Source of the DNA: Bigelowiella natans CCMP2755
Taxonomy: Eukaryota; Cercozoa; Chlorarachniophyceae
Direction of reading: 5' to 3'
Length of the DNA: 42,199 bases
NCBI GenBank assembly: GCA_000320545.1
Contig: ADNK01000139.1
Location: 1 to 42,199, forward strand
Part shown: positions 1-15,754 of the stretch, piece by piece
How the letters are laid out: every line of letters starts with the position of its first letter
How positions within the stretch are numbered: the stretch's first letter is position 1
The notes under the pieces: model-generated
What the model was told of the DNA's origin: nothing
The model's database searches: none
What the model saw: only the letters and a program-made list of their open reading frames with translations
Translations under genes and position numbers: made by a program

Positions 1-72
<72 letters not shown>
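1..72. repeat. (AT)n microsatellite
   Basis: A perfect AT dinucleotide tract from the window edge to about base 72. It follows the last coding bases of the minus-strand gene at 76-681 and may lie in its intron or 3' region. The tract begins at the window edge, so its full length is unknown. Confidence 0.98.
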
Positions 73-74
<2 letters not shown>

Positions 75-75
75 A

Positions 76-681
76 TCAATTTAATAATGGCATCATTAAG
101 AACGCTAAGGGAGACAGTATACCACCTTCACATGCAGCTATGAAATTGGATTTTTCAGAAGGCTCATCATCAGAAATCTGTAGCAAGGACACTGCTTCTT
201 CGATTCCCGCCATTAACGTCGAAGAATTTTTGGGAGAAGAGAAAATGTTCCTTTTTTTTCTGACCAAACTTTGCTTCTCCAGAAGAGAAGCTGGAAATGC
301 GTGGGGAGGATGGTGGTTTGGATTTCCTTGTTTACGTGTAGACGAGTAGTACTTTTCTCGCAAACGATCAAAATTAGTTTCAATTTCGATTCCTTGACCA
401 CGATGCACAAGTACGACGGATGTACACGGTTGATAAAAGGAGATGTGCACCATGACACTCAAGAATAGCGCTGCTAAATGGTTTGTAGAATTCACGTATA
501 CTACGTTTGTAGAAGAATTACTGTGGTTCATGCCAAAATTTCGTTTTCTACTTGTGCGCCGTTGAAATTTGTTATCAGCTCTGTTGGCTTCTAGGTTTGT
601 ATTGCGGTTATATCCTCTAAGGTCTGCCGTTTCTGCTGAACCAAATTTACAGGTGTTGGCGTTGGAGGAGGATACTACCAT
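76..681 (-). CDS. Membrane-anchored protein fragment, possibly GLTP-like C-terminus
   Basis: An open frame on the minus strand, stop at 76-78, with the first ATG at 681-679; the frame stays open upstream to about 814 without another ATG. The protein (about 200 residues) has a Ser/Asn/Arg-rich N-terminus, one hydrophobic stretch near the middle (LAALFLSVMVHISF), a basic region, and an acidic segment before its end. The last residues, FIAACEG followed by ILSPL, resemble the start of a glycolipid-transfer (GLTP) domain, where a Phe/Ala/Cys helix precedes a Leu-Pro pair. That likeness is short and weak. A possible donor (GTGGTA) after the ACEG codons would let the gene continue off the left edge, so the visible stop may be intronic. 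It is divergent from the DAHP synthase gene. I do not recognise the protein with confidence. Confidence 0.45.
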   Translation of the reverse strand: MVVSSSNANTCKFGSAETADLRGYNRNTNLEANRADNKFQRRTSRKRNFGMNHSNSSTNVVYVNSTNHLAALFLSVMVHISFYQPCTSVVLVHRGQGIEIETNFDRLREKYYSSTRKQGNPNHHPPHAFPASLLEKQSLVRKKRNIFSSPKNSSTLMAGIEEAVSLLQISDDEPSEKSNFIAACEGGILSPLAFLMMPLLN

Positions 682-719
682 GTCCACACTTGTTTGATCG
701 AGCGATTCAAACCTCAACA

Positions 720-858
720 ATGAGGGACAAAGGACTGAAAAGTAACGATTTTGATGATGCCGACAATGATGATGACGGGGGTCCAGGAGGAGGTGCCACC
801 GATCTACCTCGTATCAGAGGAGAGAGAAAGACTCTGGAGCAAACAAATACAGGTCTAT
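720..858 (+). CDS. Possible short 5' exon ending at a GTAAGT donor
   Basis: An ATG at 720 opens 46 codons (start MRDKGLKSNDFDD) of acidic, glycine-rich sequence that run into a consensus donor GTAAGT at 859-864; without splicing the frame stops three codons later. It overlaps the upstream open part of the minus-strand gene. No downstream exon with matching phase could be assigned, so this may be a 5' exon of an unidentified transcript, or chance. Weak call. Confidence 0.2.
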
Positions 859-1625
859 GTAAGTAGCCAACGCCAAATTCAAACCCAAGAAGAATTTCAA
901 CTCCATAGACCGAATAAATATATTTTTAAAATATTATATCGGCTAATATTACTAGCATCGCATGAGATGCCAGTAGACCTACGACATGCACAGTGTCCAG
1001 TTTCTCTTATTATATTTTCTCCTGGATCTACATGTACCAAAAAGGCCCACAAAAGAGAGAGTAGTCTAAATCTATTGTAACTGGAGTCTACGACAAAGAT
1101 TGATTGAATCCAAAGGAACAAAATAGAAGGTCTTCTAGCCTACGAGTAGTAGTTGTGAAGCACAAAAAAGGACAGCTTTTATTATGATCCGAGGAGCTAC
1201 GTCGTTATTCATTAAAACTTTCATCAAAAGGACAAAGGTAAAAATCCACAAGTTTTTTTTGTGTCGTTCACATATTTTATCGGCATATTTTGAACAAATA
1301 ATTCTGTCTGAATATTGGGGGTCAGGTCATCGAGTTTTCAGATCGATTTGGTAGCAAAGTGGCTCACGAGATGAAATTTCTCACATATTTTCACGTCTTC
1401 CAACCTAAAATTCCTAAAAATGGACAAAAAACCAAAATGAAACTCAAATTCAAAAGTTCATCGTAAATCTTAGATTCCGAGAGCAGGGAATACCCCCCCC
1501 CCCTCGTCCATCCCCAGTAAGCTTCATGAAGCGATGCCTGCGCAGAAAATTGCGCCATTTTTCCAAGTATAGTGAGTGGATACTATTATCCTGAACAACT
1601 TATATTCGTATACGGCAGTTCGACG
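859..1625. other. Gap upstream of the DAHP synthase
   Basis: No convincing coding region. It holds an ATG at 1184 that opens 18 basic codons (start MIRGATSLFIK) and runs into a possible donor GTAAAA. That peptide would suit an organelle presequence, but its phase does not match the exon at 1626. A C run lies near 1494-1503. The 5' UTR and promoter of the DAHP synthase gene are expected here. Confidence 0.4.
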
Positions 1626-6716
<5,091 letters not shown>

Positions 6717-7689
6717 TTAGGAGAAAAGAGGGTAGTATTATGATAAGAGGTATAGTAAGCTACAGTTGAAGTTAAAAAAGCAATAGAAATGCATTGGTAC
6801 ATATCCGACATGGTCATTCTCAACATGAATGCTGACTTACAGCACTAGTACTCCTGTGTTTAATTAGCATAGTGTCTGTTCTATGAAGCTAAGTAAATTG
6901 CGCCTGATAGTATGATTATATTATCTTTAATCAATAATCTTTTTTGTGGCGATTACGTACATTCGGCATATAAAATGTGTTGAACATGTGTACTTGCCTC
7001 CCGTAGTCCTAGACTCATCTAGTTATGCATACACATTATTTCACCTCCAATAACAACCCCTGCGTCTGGAACTTTTGACAGAGGCTATGCGGTAGCGCTA
7101 ATTGTTACTAGGTTATGCTACTTTGATACGGCCACGTTTAGACGTTACATAAACATACATCCATAATACAACATACATCGCAAACACTACTAGACTACTG
7201 TTCGTTGCATGATGTCAGATCGAACACTAACTATAAAAGCAATAGACAGTGCATAGAGAAAGTCAGCTCGATGCACATGAGCTGTCGTTCAGCAACACAT
7301 TGCAGCACAACTAGGCGAAAAGCAGTTCCAAGGTTTAATACAACACAGAGACACAGTTTATCATTTCATAATGATTTTATATGAGCATGTTACACAGCAG
7401 ATGTTGTAAAAGGGTTATGCGTAGACTGCATAGAATCATGTCTCTATATGTAGCAATGCGACTAGCGCTATTCGTTGCGAAAACTGCAGTGCATCTGCTA
7501 GACATTTTGATGCGATGCGATAAATGCTTATCACCACAACAACTTACTTTGCTGTTGCTCACCGTCACGCACCCATATTGGTTCCAGCCGCATAATTACT
7601 TGGCTCATCTGCGCAGCACAGTGCATGTGGCCTCTTACACCCATGCTATGAAAAAGTTTGGGCCCGCCTAGCCGCATGATGGAGTTTTC
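6717..7689. other. Convergent 3' intergenic region
   Basis: It lies between the ends of the DAHP synthase gene (+) and the membrane-protein gene (-). Only short open frames occur, none with recognisable protein character. It shows the CTAG- and TGCAT-rich composition seen after other genes of the window. Confidence 0.6.
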
Positions 7690-8813
7690 TCATCCTCTTG
7701 TAATCATGATCCATGGCAAATCATTCCCAGTAAAATCTCTGCAGGGCAAACAACAGCATGCTCCGGAGGAATGTGAATTCGTTGACACTATAACAACTCC
7801 AGGGGGGATGGAAGCATCGTCGTTGAGAGTAAAACAACTGCCATATCCACGCAGGTTCTGATCTCCTCTTTCAAAAGGAGGGTCATTGGGATCTCGAGCA
7901 ACCCATCCCTCATATCTATTGCCAACAATGCGAATTCTCTCAGATCTAAGCCTGCTGTCATTATGATTGCAGCAGAAAATGCAATAGCAGCAGCATGCGC
8001 CCACCGTAATAATGAGAACTATCACCACAGTAATACTGAATGAAGGCGAGGAAGATGCGAGTCTAGTAGATTCTGTGAGAGAGGTGGATGACGATGTAAC
8101 TTGAGAAGCATCTGAAGACTTAGATACGTTCTGCCAACCTTCTACGGATGATGCATTGACTGCTTTACTGTCGTCGTCCTTGCCCTGCTGCTGCTGCTGC
8201 AGTGGTGGTGGCCTGAGTGATGTTGTAGATTGTTGCTTCGATGGTTTGATTTGGCTCCCATTTTTTTCTTTACTGTTTCCTTTCTGGAGCGGTTGTGTAT
8301 TTACAACCGACTTTGACGCTGGTTCTCTTTTTGAGTTTACTCTTTTGGTTATGTTCTTGGTGCTGTGGTGATGATGAATATATTTCGATGGGCGTTCAAC
8401 CTTTGGCACAATTGTAAAGTTGCCAATCGTAGGGTATGATAAGAATAAAAGCTGAAATCCATAAACTGTTGCATTCAAGACATCTCCTTCCTTTAAAGTT
8501 GAGAAAAGTTTAGCTCTTTGGGAGGCTGGCGCTTCTATGAATAATCCCCATTCTCCACTGAGTTTGTAGAACTGAGCATCGGAATCTTCAACCCAATACT
8601 CAAACCCTCGGTCCTCAGTTGTAACTTTTAATTTAGACACATGAATTAGATTTCCATCGGACCAGTCAAACGCGTATGATGCTGTCAGTGCGATCCATAT
8701 CAGGAACACGGAAATGCTGCAAACAAGAAAATAAATTAATCGAGCCCCAAAGCATAGCCGAAGATGTTTATTTCTCACGTGAGGCAACAGTTGAGACGGT
8801 CAGTCCTTGCCAT
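7690..8813 (-). CDS. Type I single-pass membrane protein, unknown function
   Basis: Two exons: 8813-8779 (ATG, 35 bases) and 8716-7690, split by a 62-base intron with donor GTGAGA and acceptor TTTGCAG; together 353 residues. The ATG exon fits better than starting inside the intron, because joined it gives a clean N-terminal signal sequence (ISVFLIWIALTASYAF). Next comes a small ectodomain of about 120 residues (LSGEWGLFIEAPASQ region), then a long Ser/Thr/Gln/Asn-rich stalk with a QQQQQ run and several NxS/T sites. A second hydrophobic segment (SITVVIVLIITVGA) leads into a Cys cluster, suited to lipid attachment, and a cytoplasmic tail of about 100 residues. Topology suggests a cell-surface or endomembrane protein. 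I recognise no domain. It converges on the DAHP synthase gene and diverges from the gene at 9221. Confidence 0.75.
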
Positions 8814-9220
8814 TGATTTTCTTTACTCATCCCTCGCGTCATTCCTGTTGAAAGTACTCATGATAGATGTGGAACGTTGGCTTCGAATTAGGGCTTCAGA
8901 GCTCATTGCAGTGCGAATCTCGGAAGCACGAGAAATATCCTAAGATTGGTATAGGTAGTTATGCTTGTGCGACAAGAGCAACAATATTGTCGCACAACAC
9001 CTTCCTCATCCTATGTTCCGAGGTGCTGTTTATGGATAGTTTAGTATCGGCGACAAGTGCTGTACCATGTCTTAGCTCATAATTAGCCTACCTTACTCCC
9101 TCCCTCTTCAGTGTCTCATACTTCAGCATCCTCGTACTTGAACAGCACTTCCATTCGCTGCCTCCTCCTTCAGGATGTTCTTCTTTGCACAATTTTTATC
9201 TTTGAAATAAGTTTTTCTTT
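8814..9220. promoter_or_regulatory. Divergent promoter region
   Basis: About 400 bases separate the start codons of two divergent genes (8813 minus, 9221 plus). Both promoters are expected here. I see no clear TATA box or known site; pyrimidine-rich patches lie near 9091-9170. Confidence 0.4.
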
Positions 9221-9669
9221 ATGAGTAAAGCTGTAACGAAGAAAGAACTGGCCCCAAAGAAGATAGTGTCGATCACTGAAACAAAGGAAACGGAGAAAGC
9301 AACAGACAGAGAGGTTAGACAAGAAATAGCTAACTGGCTGGAGGAGGAATTGGAGATTATTAGATGGGAAGAACAGGTATTTATTCAACGCAATCTTCTA
9401 CACTTTTCCCGAAGCTTCCTTGCCCTGTTGCTCCAAATTTGCTATCTAGTTAACTTTGTGATAACGCACAATGTCCAAAAGGTTAAAAAGGCCTCTGAAA
9501 GTCATAAACTAGATGCCTTTGACAGGTGTGTTGCTAATTGTTCCCAAAATATGCACTCAATGAATGAAGTCATTTTATTATGTATAGTTACATTAAGGAG
9601 ATAAGGGACGGAGTAATTGCACAGGACAAGGGAAAAGAAGCAAGTGGCTCATCTTCTCCACAAAGTTGA
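9221..9669 (+). CDS. Small charged helical protein, unknown
   Basis: Three phase-consistent exons, 9221-9376, 9482-9525 and 9588-9669, encode 93 residues. Introns use donors GTATTT and GTGTGT and acceptors CAAAAG and TGTATAG. The protein is hydrophilic: a Lys/Thr-rich start, a Glu-rich helix (IANWLEEELEIIRWEEQ), a second helix (DAFDSYIKEIRDGV) and a Ser-rich tail. It has no signal peptide and no membrane segment. Reading through the first intron stays in frame and adds a hydrophobic stretch, so intron retention cannot be excluded. I do not recognise the family; a small coiled-coil subunit of a complex is a reasonable guess. It converges with the F-box-like gene. Confidence 0.5.
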
Positions 9670-10974
9670 TAGTTTAGCCAACAGGGAAATTTGGCTCAAT
9701 AATATGGCTAAAAACTGAAAAAACGGTTTGCTTGGCACGCCTTTCGTTTCCTCGGAAGTGTAGCGATCCAACTAAGATTCGCTGACGGGCAACCACGCCC
9801 ATTTAATTGTGCACCGAATGTTGCTTTCGAACTCACTCTTCACCTCAGACTTCTTGGTTTAGATCCTATATCGGAATAATTTAGGCAATTATTTTTTTTG
9901 GTGTAGGATCCTTACAGAATACTTACTAATAGAGTGGTAATGAATATATTAATGATGCGCGAAATCATTGATATGCTGTATATTCCGTCATAGCCTGTCT
10001 TTCCATTTTCTCTTTGAAATTTTGTTGAGATTGACACAGCTGTCAGCTGATCCATCGTATTATTTTCTATCACAACCCTTTGTTCTTTTATATGACCTGA
10101 TCGTCGGATACCATGCATACCCATCTAGAAATTACATCGACATCCCTGGCAAAAACTCTAGCAAGTTTTTTGCCAGAGCGATTTCAATGGCAGGTGATTA
10201 CCACAAGTGATGTCTTTGAGAGAGGATTTTCAATGCGGCTCTCCATTTCACAACCATGGAAGACAGTACCGTTTTCATGGCTTCAGATCTCGAATCACAC
10301 GATGGACAACGTAGCATGTGTTGCATTGATATCTCTAGATCTTGTTCGCAGATGGCATAATTGAAAACTTAAAACTTAAACCAGCTTTCGCGCATGTGAA
10401 ACACATGACACGATTTCAATCATGCATGACAACGTGTACATCTATGCCCCAATGAGCGAACATCACAAGCTAGCAAGGTGCTAGATCAATGCAACATCGT
10501 TGATGTGGTCACCGTCGGCATCAAAGCGAATGCGACCCCAAATTTAACAAAAGCTACTCGCACATTCGAATGCGGAGTGCATACTAGATGGGATTAAGTT
10601 GCAACTCTAGAACTCTGAACTGTCATGGTGTCCGCCATTGTCATTGATGATGTTGATTGTGGCGCACGGTTGCACGCCACAGTCCACACACGACGTGCGG
10701 TGTCCTGAGACGCTGCACAGCGACGTGATGTGCGTCGCTCGTGGAACAATCTCAGAACGTGCGCATGGAGTCCTCGCTTCTGAGAAAGTTCCTCAGTTCT
10801 TCCTCGGACTGACAATGCTCCCGGACCTGTCTGGGAACGTTCCGCACGTTGCTGCGTTCAAACGGCACGACAATGATGTCGGGACGAAGTGCAACGAAAT
10901 CAACACGTGATTGTGATGCAAGCAGAAGGACCTTCTCGGAGCCGCACGCGCAACTTGAGCCTGCTTGCATGCAA

Positions 10975-11063
10975 ACACAACTCAAACACTGACACAACTC
11001 AAACGGACACACAACTCAAAAGGCAACAACAACTCAAACGCCACAGCAACTTCAAACTCATCA
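10975..11063. repeat. Degenerate ACAACTCAAAC repeat
   Basis: The core ACAACTCAAA(A/C) occurs about four times at 15-20 base spacing, with a fifth decayed copy (GCAACTTCAAACTC). It is a small tandem array in the G+C-richer gap and has no coding support. Confidence 0.7.
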
Positions 11064-11569
11064 ACGTCCTCATGGCAATCATCACTTCACTTGTTCTTGT
11101 CGCGCTGCACGTCACCTTGGCTTTCAGCCTTGCGCTGCTGCTGCACGCATGCACTTCGACTCCACCAACACAGGACGACAAAATCGTGGATCGCTGTCTC
11201 GGCAGGCCCCGCGCAAAGCAGGCATGGGAACCTTGTCCTGTCGGCAGGGCCACGTCTCTCAACTCGTCAGCTGAGAGCAAATGCGCGCTCGGCACATCTA
11301 GACATCCCCATTGGCACACGCCGCTGACGAGGGCGATGTGCACTCCAGAGTGAGCGCGACATGATGCTTACGAAATTGACTTGTCTACTTGAGATGATCA
11401 CACACAGAGCGCAAATGAATTCGACTCAAGAAGAGAACACAGCCAGGACTAAAGGAGCACAACTTCGTACTTCACCTACCTGCAAGCCAACACATCTAGA
11501 CATGGTGTCTACATCAGGACCTTGGACAACACGCACGCACGGCGCAGTAGTCATGAGACGGATGCAATG

Positions 11570-11571
<2 letters not shown>

Positions 11572-11606
<35 letters not shown>

Positions 11607-11607
11607 A
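11572..11607. repeat. (CA)n microsatellite
   Basis: A perfect CA dinucleotide run of about 18 units in the intergenic region before the 3' end of the F-box-like gene. Confidence 0.97.
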
Positions 11608-12191
11608 GTGCCTTTGACCAGTAATGTCGTATCGCCATAGTTTTCGATCGGGCATACGTGAGATCAAGCGTTTCTACAAGCGCGTACGGCTCCAATTATG
11701 TAAATATTTAATTGGCAAGCATGTCAGCTTATTGGATGCCACATACCCCAAAATATTATCAAACAGCACATCATGCATGCTTTCGAAGTGTCGAATAATG
11801 GCTTTGTATATGGAAACATAAAAATAATGCACAAATTACATTTCATATTTCATTGTTACTTACGTGCAACCTTTTTTTCGTGGCTTTACTAGCATTAATA
11901 ACTATCACACAAGAAATTGTTCATTTTAGCATCACACTTTCATCTATGCGCCTGAGTATCTATGAATTGGACATACTGTAGCGAGAAGCATTATCTCAGG
12001 TCTACCTGGAGACGATGATGTCATCGACATCGCTGAACATATCCTATCACATATCCGACGACATTCCTCCCATGAGCCCCTAATGAATGGAGGAGAGGGA
12101 GAAGAACAAAAGTAAAAGAAGGAATTAGAGGAATGAGGGAAAAAATGAACCAAAACCGGAAATTACAAAATCTAAATCGCAAAATCATAGT

Positions 12192-13382
12192 TCAAGCAAG
12201 AACAGCACAGTTGTGGTAGACTAACGTAGCAGAATAGTACCAGAAAACCTCGCCGTGACTTTTATTGCCTCCGAAAAGGGGGTTTCCTATCCTCAATGCC
12301 TTCCACGTCGCATGATACGCCGAGATTTGTAGAGAAGTTTGCAACCTTCGGATTGCATCGCCAGCGGTTATACGATCATCGTAGAACAATACCACGCACC
12401 ATATTTTTGCGCAAAGCACCTGTAGTCTTGTTCGCCAACATGGGGCAGAAAATAGCATTGTAAACTCCATCATGCGAGGATAGGCGATTGAGCGTGAGAG
12501 GATATGGCTAGGCAGAGCGGTATAGAACGACTTCCAATTCCAACCCAATGGAGTACCTGCTTTCCAGTAAAATCCTGCCACAGTCCCTACACAATAACTC
12601 TCCCTCATTTCTAGCTTCGCTAAAGCAGCACTCTCAGCATCTAGCCCTGTTGACATATTCCCCCCCAATTTTCTTTCTAGTGAAGAACCGTCGCTTTTCA
12701 CCTCCTCTCCCATGATTTCTTCGTTTTCTGTTCCATATGCACGGAGATAAATTTGTGAATTTTGATTGTAAAGGATGTTACTTACTGTTTTTCACTCCAC
12801 AGTTTCTAAATGTAGTACTTGTATGGAATTCCCCAGATTCATTCTTGTAGGATGGCACATGATTGAAGGTTTTAACCTCCTTGTCAGTTAGCTTCCTCAC
12901 CGCAACTTGTGTAATTAATGGCATTTCCTCCATCCAGTAATTTAAAGGCATCTCAGTTTTCAAGCGCTTTCGCTCAACCTTTTCGCTTTCACGAGTGATT
13001 CTACATATCCTCCTCACGTGCCATTCCCAAATTCTGGATCGAGCAACGACTTTAGCAATTTGTGAGTTTAAAGTTGCGAATCGGGCCGTTGACTTGGCAT
13101 CGAGGAACTGACAGTGTGGATAATGGAACATAAAAGATATATTTATCGTTTGATGCTTCAGGTTCAGAGACAAAATTTGGTTTGTATTCGATAGTGGGAA
13201 TGCTTGATTGTACTTACTTTGCTTACTGTTGCAATGACATATCTTTTGCCCAAGAGAAGCTCACCAATCAGCTTCATCTGTGGTTCCCCCCCAGTCAAAT
13301 CAACGATGGGATGCTTAGCTTCGCCTTCGACGATACTGGCTTCATCAGGCAAATGAGGCTGCAGTGAGACGAAGGAGCCCAT
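12192..13382 (-). CDS. F-box-like protein
   Basis: Three exons, 13382-13218, 13107-12786 and 12727-12192, join in phase to 340 residues. Donors are GTAAGT twice and acceptors CTGTCAG and GGAACAG. Around residues 45-90 the sequence IATVSKFLDAKSTARFATLN, followed by a Val-Val helix and SRIWEWHVRR, has the F-box pattern: a Phe-Leu pair, a short helix with Arg and Leu, then Leu/Ile-Trp near the end. F-box proteins link substrates to SCF ubiquitin ligases through Skp1. After a basic segment, the C-terminal 180 residues are rich in Trp, Tyr and Cys (GWNWKSFY, HGEVFWYY) and unrecognised, perhaps a substrate-binding domain. The F-box is split by intron 1, so it is invisible in unspliced frames. The N-terminal half of the F-box is poorly conserved. 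Divergent from the gene at 13645. Confidence 0.55.
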
Positions 13383-13644
13383 AAGTCATCAACAAACAAG
13401 CACACGTGCAGCACCCTCCTCGGGTATAACTCATAAGAGGCGATTTTGCTGAGGAAACCATGTCGCAGAAGGAAAACCACATGGTTGGTAAACATGAGGA
13501 GGAGTTTATCGTGTTAGATCTACTGGGGGTACTTGTTGGTTCGTACATTCTGAGAAGTATTCAGTCATTATCTCATGTCGCAGGGAATAAATAGAGGCTA
13601 TATTTCTTTATCTACGACAGCACATAGAGAAGTCCTCAAAAACC

Positions 13645-14882
13645 ATGTCATCCATTTCATTCCTCCTCATCTCCATGTCGCTGCGCATGGCGGCTGGATG
13701 TTGGTACGACGCAGACTGCAACTGGAATGGCAAATGTGTGGATACTGATCACTGCGAGTGCCGTCCAGGCTGGACGGGGGACTTCTGTGATGTGCTAGAT
13801 CTAAGGCCAACAAACCCAAAGGTAGGAAGGAACAGTGTCTCAGATTTAGAAAATTATATATGGGTATCATGATGATTCTGTAGGGAACTCTTAGGATGCT
13901 AGTAAAATTTTTGAAGAATTTAACGTTATACACCCTTTTACAGGCAGGATACCAATATTTCGTCGATGGACAAAATGTTTCATCATGGGGCGGCTCTGTA
14001 GTATATGGGAATGATGGATTATACCACATGTACGCTGCTGAGATGTCAGGATTCTGTGGACTTAGCGTATGGCTTGCAAATTCTATCATCATTCACGCTA
14101 CATCCCCAGATCCATTGAAAGTGCCATTCAAACGCCAGAGCACAGTGTGGGACATATTTGCCCATGAACCATCCGCGGCTGTTGCTCCCACTGGGGAATA
14201 TGTCATTTATTTTACGGCCACTATTGAACCCAATCAAAAGAACCCTCCCGTAAAAAATGGATCTTGTGAGGGATGTCATAACGGTAATACTGCTTTGGAT
14301 TGCCGGTACGATGATAGAGACTGGGGAGTGAACCTGCCTACGTACATGATCTACAGTGACAAAGCGGATGGACCTTGGTCTGACCCTGTATTAGTTCCTG
14401 GAACTGACATCGACGTTGATTCTAACCTTGCAGTCTGGATCAACGACGACGGCTCCCTGGTGGGTCTTACACGCCACAACGTTTACATGGCGTCAGATTG
14501 GAGGAACATGTCCACATATAAGATTGTCAATAAGTGGCAGCACCCAGACATGGGCGAGGATCCCACGATTTGGAGGGATGAAAATGGGATTTACCATGGA
14601 ATGATCCATATTTATCGAACTGATTCAGTAGGGCTGCACTATTACAGCGAGGATGGAATTCACTGGTCCCAAAGCCTAGGAGGAGGCAATGCCTTCACGT
14701 GCAACATTAGCTACACTGATGGCACGGATAGATATCTTGCGTGCAGGGAGAGGCCTCATTTAGTTTTCAATCAGACTGGCCATATCATTGCGCTAACAAA
14801 TGGTGCTGCAGATGTATCATGCGGGGATGCTGTCAAATACGATCGCACTTATACATCTCTCCAGCGTGTTGGGGACAATTAA
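13645..14882 (+). CDS. Secreted EGF / GH43-like five-bladed propeller protein
   Basis: Two exons, 13645-13821 and 13944-14882, phase 0, 371 residues. An N-terminal signal peptide (residues 1-18) precedes a single EGF-like module with six cysteines (CWYDADC..CVDTDHCEC..CD) at about 19-55. The remaining 310 residues show repeated beta-propeller blade motifs typical of GH43-type folds: DGLYHMYAAEM, HEPSAAVAP, EYVIYFTA, DSNLAVW, GEDPTIW and ERPHLVF. Acidic residues at the blade starts (Asp in DSN, Glu in GED or ERP) are candidates for the catalytic acid and base, but I cannot confirm activity. Family members bind or cleave glycans such as arabinan or xylan. N-glycosylation sites (NVSS, NMST, NQTG) and paired cysteines fit secretion. 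Some homologues are non-enzymatic. Confidence 0.82.
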
Positions 14883-15754
14883 GCAAACATGTGTAACAAT
14901 AATTTATTACTCAACTTTGTAAAAATAATCTATTATTTAACATTGTGCAGGCAAGTGAGGTGAATTGTTTCCATACTTGTGTGGACCACGTGCTGTGCAC
15001 TAGGGTGCGTTACACATGTCTAGATGTAAGTGGTGAGCGTATGGCGTATGTGAGCGTGATGAATGAACTTCATTAATCTACATTTTGCATACTGTATTAG
15101 CACTTATGAGACGGATATAATGAAATGATTACATTTTTTGCAATCCATGCGCAAGGCATGCAGCATAACTAGACAAGCTAGCAGGGACATCCGCAATGTG
15201 GTTTCATGTGCATGTGCGCACAACTGCCTGTAGCTGATTATGTCATTCGATATAACACCATGTCCGATCCATCATTATTACTTGTAACATTACTAACTAT
15301 TGTGCTACTATGTCATGCCATCTCACTTGCACTGGCATGGATGCTAGCCAACATGCGTTCATTTATATACTCTGCTAGTGCTGATTATAACTACTGCACG
15401 TTGTCTAGATTGTGTCTGGGCTATGCAATTCTAGAATGCTACTAATGAGCCTCACATGCACACGTGTCTAGAATCACAGCTCGTGGTAGCGACTTGGCAT
15501 GTGTCTTTCAAATTATAGAGACACATGTACCCTCTAGTCAAACAGTAATAGCAGATAGTAGTAGCATGCAGAGGCATGCAACGCTATGCGTATAAGCATG
15601 CGGGGACATCAAGGCAATACGCAAAATATCAACGTGAATGCCACAATTCTGACGCTATTCACGGAACAACGTGAACCATTGAAACTAAACTCGCGCTTGA
15701 ACAATCCTTATTGGAAAGCTGATAAACCAAAATACGATACGCATTTTTTTGGCC
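14883..15754. other. Convergent intergenic region, GCATGC/CTAG-rich
   Basis: It lies between the 3' ends of the EGF/propeller gene and the small Cys/His gene. A short open frame at 15206-15445 is hydrophobic but has no other support. The region is dense in GCATGC, CTAG and TGCATG words (for example 15131-15230 and 15560-15605). Confidence 0.6.

Larger units (their letters stand above)
9670..12191. other. Long convergent intergenic region
   Basis: About 2.5 kb without a supportable gene. The part from about 10500 to 11560 is richer in G+C than its surroundings and holds overlapping short open frames on both strands, none convincing. It also contains degenerate CACAACTCAAAC repeats, a (CA)n tract and several TCTAGA and GCATGC words. 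Confidence 0.55.

Noticed and set aside
7377-7671. Open frames on both strands between the DAHP synthase and the membrane protein
   Set aside because: No ATG-to-stop frame with protein-like composition or splice partner. The region shares the CTAG-rich intergenic composition.
9526-9587. A Cys-x3-Cys stretch (RCVANCSQ) suggesting a small twin-Cys mitochondrial protein
   Set aside because: It lies inside a phase-consistent intron; splicing it out gives a better helix and a proper stop. Only one Cys-x3-Cys was present anyway.
10594-11353. Overlapping open frames of 73-154 codons on both strands
   Set aside because: Higher G+C reduces stop codons here. The frames carry repeat-derived Gln, Asn and Thr residues, no domain, and no splice-supported extension.
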